Source of the DNA: Candidatus Scatousia excrementipullorum
GTDB taxonomy: Bacteria > Cyanobacteriota > Vampirovibrionia > Gastranaerophilales > Gastranaerophilaceae
Assembly (NCBI GenBank): GCA_017694215.1
Contig: JADIND010000103.1
Location: 1 to 13,761, forward strand
Length of the DNA stretch: 13,761 nucleotides
Reading direction: 5' to 3'
A program made the translations under genes and the position numbers. A model generated the notes under the pieces. That model was given only the letters and a program-made list of their open reading frames with translations. It searched no databases and was not told where the DNA came from. Each line of letters begins with the position of its first letter. The stretch's first letter is position 1. Positions 1-6,756 of the stretch are shown here, piece by piece.

Positions 1-358
1 GCTTTTCACTTAACGCTCCTGTATCATATCCGTATCTCGTTTTAATGCCGGTCATCCATAAAAGTAAACAGATGAGTTTATTTCCGCCTGATGAAACCAC
101 CATATCAAACCCGCCTGCTCTTGCCTTAAAAACAAGTTTTAAAAGTTCAAAATATTTATTTTTTCCTTTTACGTCAATCAAAAATAAATCGTCAATAACA
201 TCGGTCAAATCTTTAACACTTTTACTCCTCGGTTCAAGTGCAAGAGTAATTTTTGCCTCAGGAAATTCTTTTTTCAAAGAAATTAATGCAGGCAAAAAGA
301 ATATTTCATCACCAATCCCGCCAAAATTTATAGCCAGTATTTTATTAATTTTGTTCAT
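1..358 (-). CDS. Glycosyltransferase family 9 (heptosyltransferase-like), N-terminal part, runs off window
   Basis: Reading the minus strand from an ATG at 358 gives 119 uninterrupted codons to the window edge. The N-terminus (about residues 7-25) reads ILAINFGGIGDEIFFLPAL, followed by a segment with EFPEAKITLALEP. This is the usual start of GT9 enzymes: a first Rossmann strand, then a Gly-rich turn with GD, then a helix beginning near LPAL. GT9 enzymes transfer heptose or other sugars from nucleotide donors to lipopolysaccharide core or similar acceptors on the cytoplasmic face of the inner membrane. The family is usually about 330-370 residues, so roughly two thirds lies outside the window, including most of the donor-binding domain; the exact sugar cannot be inferred. 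No good Shine-Dalgarno sequence precedes the ATG. A TATAAT on the minus strand at 371-366 is so close that a leaderless transcript is possible. The gene is divergent from atpD. Confidence 0.75.
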   Translation of the reverse strand, partial: MNKINKILAINFGGIGDEIFFLPALISLKKEFPEAKITLALEPRSKSVKDLTDVIDDLFLIDVKGKNKYFELLKLVFKARAGGFDMVVSSGGNKLICLLLWMTGIKTRYGYDTGALSEK

Positions 359-401
359 GATATAAATTATAATATAAAAAACTTTATTGTTTTAAAAAAG
401 A

Positions 402-428
402 TTGAAAAAAATTTTTGACTGATATAAT
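402..428 (+). promoter_or_regulatory. Candidate sigma70-type promoter of atpD-atpC
   Basis: A perfect TATAAT lies at 423-428 and TTGAAA at 402-407, with a 15-nt spacer, slightly shorter than ideal. A better-looking TTGACT at 415-420 is too close to that -10 box. Transcription would start near 435, giving a leader of about 20 nt just holding the ribosome binding site at 442-447. The placement is inferred from sequence only. Confidence 0.45.
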
Positions 429-454
429 ATAGCAGTATTAAAGGAGAGACTTGT

Positions 455-1861
455 ATGGAGACATTAAACAAAAATGAGGGGCTAATTACAAAGATTATCG
501 GGCCTGTTATTGATGTAGAATTTAAACAGGAAGATTTACCTGAAATTTATACTGCATTACATATTTATAAAGAAGACGGCACATATATTGTTGCGGAAGT
601 TCAACAAATGTTAGGCTCAAACAGAGTCAGAACCGTTGCAATGTCTTCAACTGATGGTTTAAAAAGGGGAATGAAGGTTGTTAATACACATGAACCTATC
701 AAAATTCCTGTAGGCAAACCGATTTTAGGAAGAATTTTAAATGTAATAGGCGAACCTGTTGATGAACTCGGACCGGTACAAACCGATACATACCTTCCTA
801 TCCACAGAGAATCACCAAGCCTTGTTGACCAGAATACAGATATTGAAATTCTGGAAACAGGTATCAAGGCAATCGACCTTTTACAGCCTTATCAAAAGGG
901 CGGAAAAATTGGTCTTTTCGGAGGTGCAGGTGTTGGTAAAACCGTTTTGATTATGGAATTGATTCATAACATTGCACAGGAACACTCAGGCGTTTCCGTA
1001 TTCGGCGGTGTTGGTGAAAGAACCCGTGAAGGTAACGACCTCTGGAATGAAATGAAAGAATCAAACGTTATCGATAAAGTTGCATTGATTTACGGTCAGA
1101 TGAATGAACCGCCTGGAGCCAGAATGAGAGTTGGTCTTTCTGCTCTTACAGCTGCAGAATATTTCAGAGATTTTTCAAAACAGGATGTATTACTGTTTAT
1201 TGATAACATTTTCAGATTTACGCAAGCCGGTTCTGAAGTATCAGCACTGCTCGGACGTGTTCCTTCTGCAGTAGGTTATCAGCCGACACTTGCTAACGAA
1301 ATGGGTGAACTCCAAGAAAGAATTACTTCAACAAAAGACGGTTCAATTACATCTGTTCAGGCAATCTATGTTCCGGCAGACGACTTAACTGACCCTGCAC
1401 CTGCAACTACATTCTCACACCTTGATGCGTCAACCGTTCTTTCAAGAAACATCGCATCTTTGGGTATTTATCCTGCAGTAGATCCGCTTGAATCTAACTC
1501 AAGAGCACTTGCTCCAAGCATTATCGGCGAAGAACATTACAACGTGACAAGAAAAGTTCTTGAAATTCTGCAAAAATACAAAGAACTGCAAGATATCATC
1601 GCCATTCTCGGTATGGATGAATTGTCAGAAGAAGATAAAGAAACTGTTAACAGAGCAAGAAAAATTCAAAGATTCCTGTCTCAGCCGTTCTTCGTTGCGG
1701 AACAATTTTCAGGGATTCCTGGCAAATATGTTAAACTTGAAGATACTGTTCGCGGATTTAAAGAAATTATTGAAGGTAAACATGATGATTTACCAGAACA
1801 GGCTTTCTATATGGTAGGAACGATTGAAGAAGCCGTAGAAAAAGCAAAAACATTAAAATAA
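455..1861 (+). CDS. atpD: F1Fo ATP synthase subunit beta
   Basis: This is the catalytic beta subunit of the F1 sector, three copies per complex, which makes ATP from ADP and phosphate or hydrolyses it to pump ions. The 468-residue length is normal. Visible hallmarks are the P-loop GGAGVGKT (156-163, Lys162), the GERTREG segment with catalytic Glu188, the Walker B strand LLFIDNIFRFT (246-256), the LLGRVPSAVGYQPTL block (266-280), and a textbook DELSEED motif (388-394) that contacts the gamma subunit. The ATG is preceded by AGGAGA at 442-447 with 7-nt spacing, which fixes the start. Only atpC follows; the genes for the alpha, gamma, delta and Fo subunits are absent on both sides, as in cyanobacteria, where beta and epsilon form a separate operon. 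I see nothing unusual in the protein itself. Confidence 0.97.
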   Translation: METLNKNEGLITKIIGPVIDVEFKQEDLPEIYTALHIYKEDGTYIVAEVQQMLGSNRVRTVAMSSTDGLKRGMKVVNTHEPIKIPVGKPILGRILNVIGEPVDELGPVQTDTYLPIHRESPSLVDQNTDIEILETGIKAIDLLQPYQKGGKIGLFGGAGVGKTVLIMELIHNIAQEHSGVSVFGGVGERTREGNDLWNEMKESNVIDKVALIYGQMNEPPGARMRVGLSALTAAEYFRDFSKQDVLLFIDNIFRFTQAGSEVSALLGRVPSAVGYQPTLANEMGELQERITSTKDGSITSVQAIYVPADDLTDPAPATTFSHLDASTVLSRNIASLGIYPAVDPLESNSRALAPSIIGEEHYNVTRKVLEILQKYKELQDIIAILGMDELSEEDKETVNRARKIQRFLSQPFFVAEQFSGIPGKYVKLEDTVRGFKEIIEGKHDDLPEQAFYMVGTIEEAVEKAKTLK

Positions 1862-1875
1862 AATATCGGAAAACA

Positions 1876-1913
1876 GAGTCTGAAAATTTATTAACTGATA
1901 AATTTTCGGACTC
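1876..1913 (+). promoter_or_regulatory. Strong intercistronic hairpin between atpD and atpC
   Basis: Arm 1876-1890 (GAGTCTGAAAATTTA) pairs with 1899-1913 (TAAATTTTCGGACTC) over 15 positions, 14 Watson-Crick and one G-U wobble, around the 8-nt loop TTAACTGA. No T-run follows on the plus strand, so it is not a standard intrinsic terminator. It could protect the atpD message 3' end, direct RNA processing, or partly attenuate transcription into atpC. The role is inferred; the structure is plain. Confidence 0.7.
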
Positions 1914-1942
1914 AAAATAACGGTTTTGCTGAAAGGGTTTTT

Positions 1943-2335
1943 ATGCATTTAAAAATAATTACACACGAAAAGGTTGTTTTTGATGAAGACGTGGATTCAA
2001 TCAGAACCCGCGGAGTTGACGGTGAATTCGGAATATTAAAAGGTCATATTCCGGTTATGGCAGCTCTTGATATCGGAGTAACCCGAATTACCCAGAACGG
2101 AAATGTCAAAAACTTTTCGACAATGGGCGGAGTATTCCAATTTAAAGATGATGAAGCAATAATTCTCACAAATACTGCTGAAAACGGTGATGAAATTGAT
2201 GTTACGCGTGCCAGAGCCGCAATGGAAAGAGCAAAGGCAAGATTAGCAGAAAAAGAAGCCTCAAATGACGTAAAAAGAGCAGAAGCGTCACTTGCAAGAG
2301 CTATGGCAAGATTAAAAGCATCTTTGAATGAATAA
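1943..2335 (+). CDS. atpC: F1Fo ATP synthase subunit epsilon
   Basis: Epsilon belongs to the central stalk and inhibits ATP hydrolysis; there is one copy per complex. The 130 residues divide into an N-terminal beta-sandwich (about 1-82), including the conserved GEFGILKGHIPVMAAL block (27-42), and a charged Ala/Arg/Lys-rich helical hairpin (about 86-130), the mobile inhibitory domain, here full length. The gene lies 81 nt after atpD, with a strong hairpin between them. A weak GAAAGGG at 1931-1937, five nt before the ATG, is the likely ribosome binding site. This is poorer than the atpD site and fits lower synthesis of a subunit needed at one third of the beta level. The TAA stop is immediately followed by the reverse-strand stop codon of the next gene, with no terminator between them. 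Confidence 0.95.
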   Translation: MHLKIITHEKVVFDEDVDSIRTRGVDGEFGILKGHIPVMAALDIGVTRITQNGNVKNFSTMGGVFQFKDDEAIILTNTAENGDEIDVTRARAAMERAKARLAEKEASNDVKRAEASLARAMARLKASLNE

Positions 2336-3043
2336 TTATATTTTAAACGGATAATCGTCTTTTATCTCCCAGCCGTCATACTCAATTAAAGCGGAACATA
2401 TTCCTGAATTGTGTGTTTGAGTATGATTTTTACATAAATTCATTAATTCCGAACGCTTTTTTAACAGTCCTGATGAGTTATATGACGGGAAATTGCCGCT
2501 TCTAAAAGACATTGTATCACCACTGTAATGAAGATAAAAAGTAAAAATATCTTTGTCAGGTTCATTTGGTTTTCCCAGACAATTATAGTCATATGTAAAA
2601 TGAATATTGGCACTGTTTTCGTTTGCCCCTCCGGTTACAAATAAAAAACATCCTCCATCTGCAAAAATATGTACAGGAATTGTGTAAGATGTAGCCGTGT
2701 ACATATTTTGACTCATTTTCTGACATATCCATTCTTTCGAAGTACAATCCTTAATTCCAGTTATATAAGGGTACAAATATGTATGTGCAAATTCATTAAC
2801 TTCATCAAAATCCATTTGATGTTCCGGAAATTTCCATGATTCAACAGGTCCATGCTCCAGCTTTGCCATATTGAAAGCGTTTTGCATTGTGGAAGAAAAC
2901 TTTTTTAACCTAATAGGAATTTCTTTTTTCTTATAATTTGCAATAACTGAAGGAAGAGTCATAGCAGCAACGATACCTATTATAGCAATCGTAATCAATA
3001 CCTCTGCCAGAGTAAAGGCCTGAAACTTTGCCTGATTTATCAT
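2336..3043 (-). CDS. Type IV prepilin-like / pseudopilin protein
   Basis: A short leader (MINQAKFQA) precedes the methylation-type sequence FTLAEVLITIAIIGIVAAM, with Glu at mature position 5, then a hydrophobic alpha-1 helix. This is the substrate signature of prepilin peptidase PilD, so the protein should be processed at the inner membrane and join a pilus or type II secretion-like filament. The residue before the cut would be Ala rather than the usual Gly. The C-terminal domain carries several Cys residues and ends in LIEYDGWEIKDDYPFKI, an ending I recall from Gastranaerophilales pilin-like proteins. An upstream in-frame ATG at 3055 would add four residues, but GAGG at a normal distance before the ATG at 3043 favours the shorter 235-residue form. 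It is a single gene with no pilus machinery nearby. It converges on atpC with no intergenic bases and diverges from the XRE regulator. Confidence 0.85.
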   Translation of the reverse strand: MINQAKFQAFTLAEVLITIAIIGIVAAMTLPSVIANYKKKEIPIRLKKFSSTMQNAFNMAKLEHGPVESWKFPEHQMDFDEVNEFAHTYLYPYITGIKDCTSKEWICQKMSQNMYTATSYTIPVHIFADGGCFLFVTGGANENSANIHFTYDYNCLGKPNEPDKDIFTFYLHYSGDTMSFRSGNFPSYNSSGLLKKRSELMNLCKNHTQTHNSGICSALIEYDGWEIKDDYPFKI

Positions 3044-3086
3044 ATTATACCTCATAAATTTGCTTAACCGTCAATACTATATGCCT

Positions 3087-3123
3087 AATAATCTATTATT
3101 TCAGATTTAATAAACAATTATTA
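3087..3123. promoter_or_regulatory. Candidate operator palindromes in the pilin/XRE divergent region
   Basis: Two inverted repeats lie between the divergent genes: AATAAT-CT-ATTATT (3087-3100) and TAATAA-ACAA-TTATTA (3108-3113 with 3118-3123). Small XRE repressors often bind such dyads next to their own gene. The region is very AT-rich, so chance palindromes are likely, and this assignment is tentative. Confidence 0.3.
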
Positions 3124-3140
3124 TTATCAAAGAGGCTATT

Positions 3141-3464
3141 ATGGAAAATTTAAAAATTAAACTCGGCAAAAGAATTAAAGATTTACGAAAAGCTAAAAAT
3201 ATTACACAGGAAAAACTTGCAGAAATGATTAATATGGACATAACCAGTTTGAGTAAAATCGAAACAGGAAGAAATTATCCACAACCAGAAACCATTGAGA
3301 AACTTTCCGAGGCTTTAAATGTCGAAATTTTCCAGTTATTTTCTTTTAATAAATTTAAGTCAACTGACGACTACATAAATGCAATAAATCAAAATCTTAA
3401 AGCTATACAAACAGATGAAAATAAATTAAAAATTTTATATAATATTTCGGCATCATTAATATAA
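3141..3464 (+). CDS. Small XRE-family helix-turn-helix regulator
   Basis: The 107-residue protein has a Cro/C1-type DNA-binding domain at about residues 6-65: LGKRIKDLRKAKNITQEKLAEMI, the recognition-helix region with DITSLSKIETGR, then PQPETIEKLSEALNVEIFQLF. The helix order and spacing match HTH_3 domains. The remaining 40 residues are charged and predicted helical, with no recognised sensor or peptidase domain, so it probably dimerises through this tail. It should bind a short operator as a dimer and regulate itself or the divergent prepilin gene. AGAGG at 3131-3135, five nt before the ATG, supports the start. There is no toxin gene partner beside it; the next gene is a transporter with its own candidate promoter. 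Prophage repressor is the alternative reading, but no phage genes are nearby. Confidence 0.88.
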   Translation: MENLKIKLGKRIKDLRKAKNITQEKLAEMINMDITSLSKIETGRNYPQPETIEKLSEALNVEIFQLFSFNKFKSTDDYINAINQNLKAIQTDENKLKILYNISASLI

Positions 3465-3471
3465 TTAAGAG

Positions 3472-3500
3472 TTGACGAACTGAATATGTATAAATATATT
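3472..3500 (+). promoter_or_regulatory. Candidate promoter of the chromate-transporter gene pair
   Basis: TTGACG (3472-3477) and TATATT (3495-3500) are 17 nt apart, an ideal sigma70 layout. The -10 box ends 19 nt before the ATG at 3520, so the leader would be only about a dozen nt and holds no clear Shine-Dalgarno sequence. Confidence 0.5.
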
Positions 3501-3519
3501 TAGCGGATATAATAATTTT

Positions 3520-4074
3520 ATGGAAAAAACATTTTGGAATATTTATAAAACATTTTTCAAAATCGGAACATTGCTTCTTGGCGGCGGATACGTAATATTA
3601 CCGCTTATGCAGAGTGAAATGGTTGATAAAAAGCACTGGCTGAATGATGATGAGGTTTGTGAATATTATGCTCTCGGACAAAGTGTCCCGGGGATTATTG
3701 CGGCAAACATGTCTATATTTGTCGGACACAAACTTTTAGGTAATAAAGGTGCTTTTGCCGCAGCCACAGGAATTATTACGCCTGCTTTTCTTGCTATTGT
3801 TCTTATCGCAAACATTTTAAAAGAACTTGTTGAACTTCCGATGATTGAAAGTATCTTCTGGGGGGTCGGAATAGGTGTTATTCTTCTTGTATTTCTTGCT
3901 GCAAAAGAGATGTGGAATAAGAGCATTGTGGATAAATTTTCATTTGCAATTTTTGCCGGCTCATTTATCCTTTCCGCGATTTTAAAAGTTTCGCCAATGT
4001 TTACGATTATTGCCTCCGCAATTTTCGGAATAATTTACAAGACAGTTATTATGAAAGAGGATAAAAGTTTATGA
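3520..4074 (+). CDS. Chromate transporter, N-half (short-chain CHR family)
   Basis: This 184-residue, strongly hydrophobic protein carries the CHR signature once: KIGTLLLGGGYVILPLM (14-30, with the GGG motif) and GQSVPGIIAANMSIFVGH (53-70, the PG...N motif). About four to six membrane segments are visible (around 11-30, 55-70, 78-100, 112-128, 141-158, 160-176). Full-length ChrA has two such halves in one chain of about 400 residues. In short-chain systems two separate genes encode the halves, which act together. Known members export chromate; many homologues in anaerobes have unknown substrates, so 'chromate' is a family label here. It overlaps the next gene by ATGA, which implies translational coupling and a 1:1 pair. 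There is no convincing ribosome binding site before the ATG, and no ChrB-type regulator is present. Confidence 0.88.
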   Translation: MEKTFWNIYKTFFKIGTLLLGGGYVILPLMQSEMVDKKHWLNDDEVCEYYALGQSVPGIIAANMSIFVGHKLLGNKGAFAAATGIITPAFLAIVLIANILKELVELPMIESIFWGVGIGVILLVFLAAKEMWNKSIVDKFSFAIFAGSFILSAILKVSPMFTIIASAIFGIIYKTVIMKEDKSL

Positions 4075-4598
4075 TTTATCTGCAATTATTCTGGGAATTT
4101 TTCAAAATAGGTTTATTTTCATTCGGCGGCGGATATGCAACATTACCGTTTCTGTTTCACATAGCAGAAGTTCAAAAATGGTACACCCCGCAGCAGTTAT
4201 CTGATATGATTGCGGTTTCCTCAATCACTCCAGGCCCTGTTGGGGTAAATGTCGCAACTTATGCCGGATTTTTGACAACCGGAATCTTAGGTTCGCTGCT
4301 AGCAACAACTGCGGTAATCCTTCCTTCTTATATTTTAATTATCATAATTTCAAGATTATTGAATAAATTCAGAGAAAATAAAAAAGTTCAGGCTGCCATA
4401 TACGGGCTAAAACCTGCAGGGTGCGGACTTTTGACAGCTGTAGCTTTTAATATGTTAAAAGACAGTTTTACATTAAAAGGAATGATTTTACTGGCATTTC
4501 TTATTATAATAGGATTTGGCAAAAAAAGAGATCCGTTGTTTTATCTTGCAATTTCAGCCATAGCAGGACTTTGTTGCGGATTATTAAGAATAATTTAA
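4071..4598 (+). CDS. Chromate transporter, second half (short-chain CHR family)
   Basis: The partner of the preceding half-transporter, 175 residues. It repeats the signature more canonically: KIGLFSFGGGYATLPFL (12-28) and SITPGPVGVNVATYAGF (51-67), followed by hydrophobic segments around 69-95, 108-127, 137-150 and 156-172. It starts inside the stop codon of the first gene (ATGA at 4071-4074) and is therefore probably translated by reinitiation. The two halves should insert with opposite orientation and form the active heterodimer, as described for paired short CHR proteins. About 60 nt of AT-rich sequence with no hairpin follows before the next gene, so read-through into that gene is possible. 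Confidence 0.88.
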   Translation: MIYLQLFWEFFKIGLFSFGGGYATLPFLFHIAEVQKWYTPQQLSDMIAVSSITPGPVGVNVATYAGFLTTGILGSLLATTAVILPSYILIIIISRLLNKFRENKKVQAAIYGLKPAGCGLLTAVAFNMLKDSFTLKGMILLAFLIIIGFGKKRDPLFYLAISAIAGLCCGLLRII

Positions 4599-4661
4599 CT
4601 TTTTTAGCAATTTTATGTTTGTTTGTTTTTTATAACAGTAAATAAAAACAGGAGAACAAAA

Positions 4662-5000
4662 ATGATTAGAAAAACAGAAGGCTGTCAGCCACATTTTACT
4701 TCAACATTTGTACCTAAACATGCAAAATTACCTCTGCAAAAAGCTGCTGAAGAATTGTCAAAATATTTTGAAGTTAAAGGATTCGGAAACAATCTTTCAC
4801 CTGCAAAAATCAGAGAAAAAATTGATCTTTCACAGGCCGGAATAAGCATGCAAAAAGATGGTTTTATTGTAGCCGGTAAAGACAGAGAAGCTGATGAATT
4901 TATTGCAAGAACTTTACGCAAAGATAATCTTTTTGTAACATACAAACAGGACACTCCGGAAACCATATTTGACGACAACGTTATTGATTTAACAATATAA
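4662..5000 (+). CDS. Small hypothetical protein (112 aa)
   Basis: I do not recognise the family. The best start is the ATG at 4662, because GGAG at 4651-4654 lies 7 nt upstream; an in-frame ATG at 4623 would add 13 residues but has no ribosome binding site. The product is soluble and mixed alpha/beta in character, with no signal peptide, membrane segment or cysteine cluster (one Cys, residue 8). Near the N-terminus is PHFTSTFVPKHAKLP; a predicted helix LQKAAEELSKYF (25-36) follows, then a segment DLSQAGISMQKDGFIVAGKDREADEFIARTL. Codon use matches its neighbours. It follows the CHR pair and converges with comM at a 4-nt gap. A coding assignment is supported by the good ribosome binding site and protein-like composition; no function can be given. 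Confidence 0.75.
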   Translation: MIRKTEGCQPHFTSTFVPKHAKLPLQKAAEELSKYFEVKGFGNNLSPAKIREKIDLSQAGISMQKDGFIVAGKDREADEFIARTLRKDNLFVTYKQDTPETIFDDNVIDLTI

Positions 5001-5004
5001 ATTA

Positions 5005-6549
5005 TCAAGCGTGGATTTCCTGATTATTAAAAGAAACTCTATACTGCAGTGCCTGCATAAGGTGCTGCTGTTTTATATCATCTGAACCGTCCAAATCAGC
5101 TATTGTTCTTGCAAGTTTTAGAATTCGGTCATAGCGTCTTCCGGAAAGCTGATACTTTACGATTGCGGTTTTAAACAGCTCTTCTCCGGCTTTATCTATT
5201 TTGCAATATTTTTTAACCAGTTTTGGTGTAAGCTCGGAATTTGTCAGAATATTTTCACTTTTGTAACGCTCAGCCTGAATTTTTCTTGCTCTTATAACTC
5301 TTTTTCTGATTTCCGCTGAAGATTCTTCATTTGCATTACTTTTTAACAATTCATCGCTCGTGAGCCGCGGAACCTCCACCTGCAAATCAATCCTATCCAG
5401 AAGCGGCCCTGAAAGTTTTGCCAGATATCTGGTAATCTGGTATTCAGAACATGTACATTGTTTTTCCCTGTCCCCCAGATACCCGCACGGACATGGATTC
5501 ATTGCACCCAGCAGTATAAACTTTGCCGGATATCTTATAGAATGTTTTGCTCTTGAAATAACAATCTCGTTATCCTCAAGCGGCTGACGCAGAACCTCAA
5601 GAACATTTCTTGGAAATTCCACCATTTCATCAAGAAACAAAACACCTCTGTGAGCAAGCGTTATTTCTCCCGGTTTTGGATTGGAACCGCCGCCGATAAT
5701 TCCGTTTGAAGATGCTGTATGATGTACTGCTCGAAACGGACGCTTTGTCATAAGAGGTTCGTCGTTTGATAAAAGTCCTGATATACTATAAATTTTCGTA
5801 AGTTCAATAGCTTCAGACAATTCCAGAGGAGGAAGAATTGAAGCAAAACATTTTGCCATGAGAGTTTTACCGGAACCCGGTGAACCCGACATAAGCATAT
5901 TATGCCCGCCTGCTGCTGCAATTTCAAGTGCCTTTTTAGCCTTTCTCTGCCCTTTCACATCTTTAAAATCATATATAAAATCTTCATCCAATGATTTTTC
6001 AAGGTATTTTTTAACATCAACCTGTGTTACAGGAATCGGATTTTCAATAAAATGATTTACAACATCACATAGAGTTTCTGCACCGTAAACATTTATGCCG
6101 TCAACAAGAGCCGCCTCCTTTGCATTTGCAGCAGGAACAATTACATTTTTCAGCCCTGCCTGTTTTAACCCCAGAACCAGCGGCAAAACACCGGTCACAC
6201 TCCTCAACGCTCCGTCTAACGACAGCTCGCCTATAAAAGCATAATTCTTAATCTTCTCAGGTTCAATAACACATTCTTCAATCAAAATTCCGACAGCAAT
6301 AGGCAGGTCAAAATTCGTTCCCTCTTTTTTTAAATCAGCAGGGGCAAGATTTATAACAACCTTTTTATCAGGGAATGTATAATTTGAATTTTTAATAGCA
6401 GAACGAACTCTTGCCCTTGCCTCATTAATGGCGGCATCAGGCAGTCCGACAATAACAATGGCCGGAAGAGAATTAATTATATCCGTTTCCACATCCACAA
6501 TATAAGAATCCAGTCCTATAACAGTTGCAGTAGTAACTTTATTTACCAT
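5005..6549 (-). CDS. comM: YifB/ComM-family Mg-chelatase-like AAA+ ATPase
   Basis: The 514 residues match the full length of this family. The N-terminal ChlI-like domain (about 5-170) carries IVGLPDAAINEARARVRSAI and NLAPADLKKEG. The AAA+ module (about 195-395) has Walker A GSPGSGKT (222-229), Walker B VLFLDE (303-308) and the DRIDL arginine segment (385-389). An inserted CPC...CTC motif (Cys353, 355, 365, 367) looks like a zinc-binding knuckle typical of the family, and a C-terminal Mg_chelatase_C helical domain (about 410-507) includes LSGRRYDRILKLARTIADL. In naturally competent bacteria ComM is a hexameric helicase that drives branch migration of incoming DNA. It is widespread in species with no known competence, so recombination is the safe reading. 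A -10-like TATAAT lies on the minus strand at 6621-6616; no clear ribosome binding site precedes the ATG. Confidence 0.95.
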   Translation of the reverse strand: MVNKVTTATVIGLDSYIVDVETDIINSLPAIVIVGLPDAAINEARARVRSAIKNSNYTFPDKKVVINLAPADLKKEGTNFDLPIAVGILIEECVIEPEKIKNYAFIGELSLDGALRSVTGVLPLVLGLKQAGLKNVIVPAANAKEAALVDGINVYGAETLCDVVNHFIENPIPVTQVDVKKYLEKSLDEDFIYDFKDVKGQRKAKKALEIAAAGGHNMLMSGSPGSGKTLMAKCFASILPPLELSEAIELTKIYSISGLLSNDEPLMTKRPFRAVHHTASSNGIIGGGSNPKPGEITLAHRGVLFLDEMVEFPRNVLEVLRQPLEDNEIVISRAKHSIRYPAKFILLGAMNPCPCGYLGDREKQCTCSEYQITRYLAKLSGPLLDRIDLQVEVPRLTSDELLKSNANEESSAEIRKRVIRARKIQAERYKSENILTNSELTPKLVKKYCKIDKAGEELFKTAIVKYQLSGRRYDRILKLARTIADLDGSDDIKQQHLMQALQYRVSFNNQEIHA

Positions 6550-6640
6550 AATTTCAGTTTACAACAAAAAAATAAACAGATATACCTGCCATAATAAAAA
6601 CTACCGCTAAACATTATTATAACTATATTTCGCTCTAAAA

Positions 6641-6660
6641 TTATTAAGATTTATTAAGAA
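6641..6660 (+). repeat. Tandem 10-bp direct repeat between comM and the downstream hypothetical gene
   Basis: TTATTAAGAT is followed at once by TTATTAAGAA, nine of ten positions identical. A 10-bp period puts both copies on one face of the helix, as with response-regulator binding sites. It sits about 100 bp before the ATG of the hypothetical gene at 6757 and about 90 bp before comM, inside a 207-bp divergent intergenic region. It may be chance in AT-rich DNA. Confidence 0.35.
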
Positions 6661-6756
6661 TAATCTATCCAAAAACGCACTTTTTAAATGCAAAATGTTT
6701 TTAATAATTCATAGGGGATACAAAATTTCATTTCACAAAAACGAGGAGGAAAAATT

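Noticed and set aside
45..365. Plus-strand reading frame of 106 codons at the left edge
   Set aside because: It is the antisense of a clear family-9 glycosyltransferase on the minus strand, and its low-complexity Ser/Leu/Phe content has no protein-like motifs.
415..441. TTGACT (415-420) with TATTAA (436-441) as the atpD promoter
   Set aside because: The -10 hexamer is weak and would place the transcription start within or past the ribosome binding site; the TATAAT at 423-428 is better.
1876..1913. Standard rho-independent terminator after atpD
   Set aside because: The stem is strong, but it is followed by CAAAATAAC with no T-tract on the plus strand, and atpC, its functional partner, follows directly.
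3141..3464. Antitoxin of a toxin-antitoxin pair
   Set aside because: The XRE protein has no small toxin gene beside it; the neighbours are a prepilin gene and a CHR transporter half with its own promoter.
4623..4661. Upstream ATG for the 112-residue protein
   Set aside because: It would add 13 residues but has no ribosome binding site, whereas the ATG at 4662 has GGAG at 7 nt.
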